Assembly (NCBI GenBank): GCA_030704615.1
Contig: CM060733.1
Coordinates: 36,208,001-36,272,000 of the forward strand
DNA from: Takakia lepidozioides
Lineage: Eukaryota > Streptophyta > Takakiopsida > Takakiales > Takakiaceae
Direction: 5' to 3'
DNA length: 64,000 nucleotides
This document shows, piece by piece, positions 63,120-64,000 of the stretch (position 1 is its first letter; the number at the start of each line of letters is the position of its first letter). Below the pieces are notes generated by a model that saw only the letters and a program-made list of their open reading frames with translations, made no database searches and was not told the DNA's origin. Made by a program: the position numbers and the translations under genes.

Positions 63120-63190
63120 ATCGTGGAGTAGCCTAGTGGTATGGACGTACTCGTGGTGTGTAGGTGGTCTCGAGTTCAAATCTGCGCAGC
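63120..63190 (+). repeat. tRNA-like SINE head
   Basis: TAGCCTAGTGG at 63129-63139 (A box) and CGAGTTCAAATC at about 63171-63182 (B box) have tRNA-like spacing. Confidence 0.55.
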
Positions 63191-63227
63191 GATTTTTGAA
63201 GTTTTCGAAAAACTCAAGATTGCATGG

Positions 63228-63295
63228 TGATTTAAACCCACGATGGGTACGTGACAATGCTAATCCTTACCACTACACTACCCTCTCAATCATGC
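63228..63295 (-). repeat. tRNA-like SINE head, inverted relative to its neighbour
   Basis: On the - strand, TAGTGTAGTGGTAAGGATTA (A box) and GGGTTTAAATC (B box). Close in sequence to the 61955-62040 unit. Confidence 0.5.
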
Positions 63296-63319
63296 TAACC
63301 TATTGATGTAGACTTATAT

Positions 63320-63390
63320 TTAAGGTATTGTTTCCCCCCCCTATGTATGTATAATGTTGTACGTGGGGGGGTTAAAAATACCCCCTCCTA
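63320..63390. repeat. Poly-C/poly-G hairpin repeat, copy 2
   Basis: CCCCCCC...TATGTATAATGTTGTAC...GGGGGGG, the same loop as the 62070 copy, with weaker outer arms. The flank after it (GCACGCATGTGGTTGGTAC) also matches copy 1. Confidence 0.75.
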
Positions 63391-63439
63391 TGCACGCATG
63401 TGGTTGGTACAGGTTGGCTCAGGTGCACCCCCAAGCAAC

Positions 63440-63525
63440 TTGGTTGTCCCTACATAAGAGGTGGACAGAGCACTGAGTGCCGGGGGTTATACCTGGTTCA
63501 AATTCCCGCTCCATAATTGTATGTC
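63440..63525 (+). repeat. tRNA-like SINE head
   Basis: CCTGGTTCAAATTCCCG at about 63491-63507 is a strong B box. A diverged A box (GGTGGACAGAGCAC) precedes it. Confidence 0.45.
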
Positions 63526-63859
63526 TGCTTCATCATGGGCCAAGAAGAGGATATTTTCCTTTCACTGTAATTAAGGCGTCTGAGGGTTGCTTCTCCCGTC
63601 TGTAAAATAAATAAAGCCCAGCTTTCCTTTGATGCTCCTAGAGAAAAAGGGGCAGTATGTAGTGCTAGTAGAATTCAGCACTGGTTCTACTTCTGTTCAT
63701 AGGCTCTGTAGCTTCTCCCGGTTCCATTCTCTTCCTAATTCTCTACTTGCTGCTCTTTTTCCGTCTCTAAATCTGAACTGTTGGCTCGGAGTGAAACCTC
63801 AATTCTCTGCCTCCATGGCTATGTAAGGTTATTTTTTCCTTACCTTTACGCTGTTCTGC

Positions 63860-63884
63860 AATAATAATAATAATAATAATAATT
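63860..63884. repeat. (AAT)n microsatellite
   Basis: Eight or so uninterrupted AAT units. Confidence 0.95.
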
Positions 63885-64000
63885 CTAAGACAATTAAATT
63901 AAAATTTCTGATTTTTTTATTTTATTTTTATTTTAAAGGCGAAGGCCAGATTACAACAACCGAGTTCAAGCAAGCCTAAGGCACCCTACAGAGAAGGAAA

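Noticed and set aside
63120-63190. Functional tRNA gene
   Set aside because: A- and B-box words and spacing are present, but I could not form an acceptor stem or a clean anticodon arm, and related units recur nearby. SINE head is more likely.

Overview
This window looks like nuclear DNA of a land plant. It has spliced genes with GT-AG (and a few GC-AG) introns, plant-type homologues (Xaa-Pro aminopeptidase APP1, a plant DHHC acyltransferase, a carotenoid-desaturase-like FAD oxidoreductase, an E-class PPR remnant), MULE, Ty3/gypsy and LINE debris, and tRNA-derived SINE-like units. The MULE type and the Ty3 integrase with a PHD finger suggest a seed-free lineage (bryophyte, lycophyte or fern). 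That is an inference; the species is not determined.

Region 1 (1-11.3 kb) is a large MULE-like mobile element with two divergent genes. On the + strand is a MULE transposase with a SWIM zinc finger (6884-10488). On the - strand is a long multi-exon gene (66-4402, 3' end outside the window) whose product combines a ParB/Srx-like fold with a permuted beta-class DNA methyltransferase-like domain. Between them lies a satellite of about 31 GC-centred palindromes at a 52-54 bp period with a five-unit higher-order repeat (4753-6455). The same palindrome also occurs just inside the 5' splice site of three introns of the ParB/methyltransferase gene and again downstream of the transposase. This is the most unusual content of the window.

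Region 2 (11.3-15 kb) holds a decayed, internally deleted Ty3/gypsy pol fragment ending in a PHD finger, followed by an 87-bp direct repeat. Region 3 (15.2-23.4 kb, - strand) is a 13-exon FAD-oxidoreductase gene whose reading phase is consistent across all exons (584 aa); its introns contain LINE debris. Region 4 (25.2-35.5 kb, - strand) is a 16-exon APP1-type aminopeptidase (699 aa), also with LINE copies in an intron. Region 5 (37.8-43.2 kb, + strand) is a 10-exon DHHC palmitoyltransferase (778 aa), divergent from APP1. Region 6 (44.1-46.9 kb, - strand) holds exons of a gene I do not recognise.

Region 7 (47-64 kb) is repeat-rich: AT-rich intergenic DNA, an RNase H remnant, a PPR pseudogene with near-identical ~306-bp repeat units, a broken AT-hook protein gene, two internally deleted LINE copies in opposite orientation, and a cluster of tRNA-like SINE heads with poly-C/poly-G hairpins. 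The three intact host genes are ordinary housekeeping-type genes with no evident functional link to the mobile elements around them.
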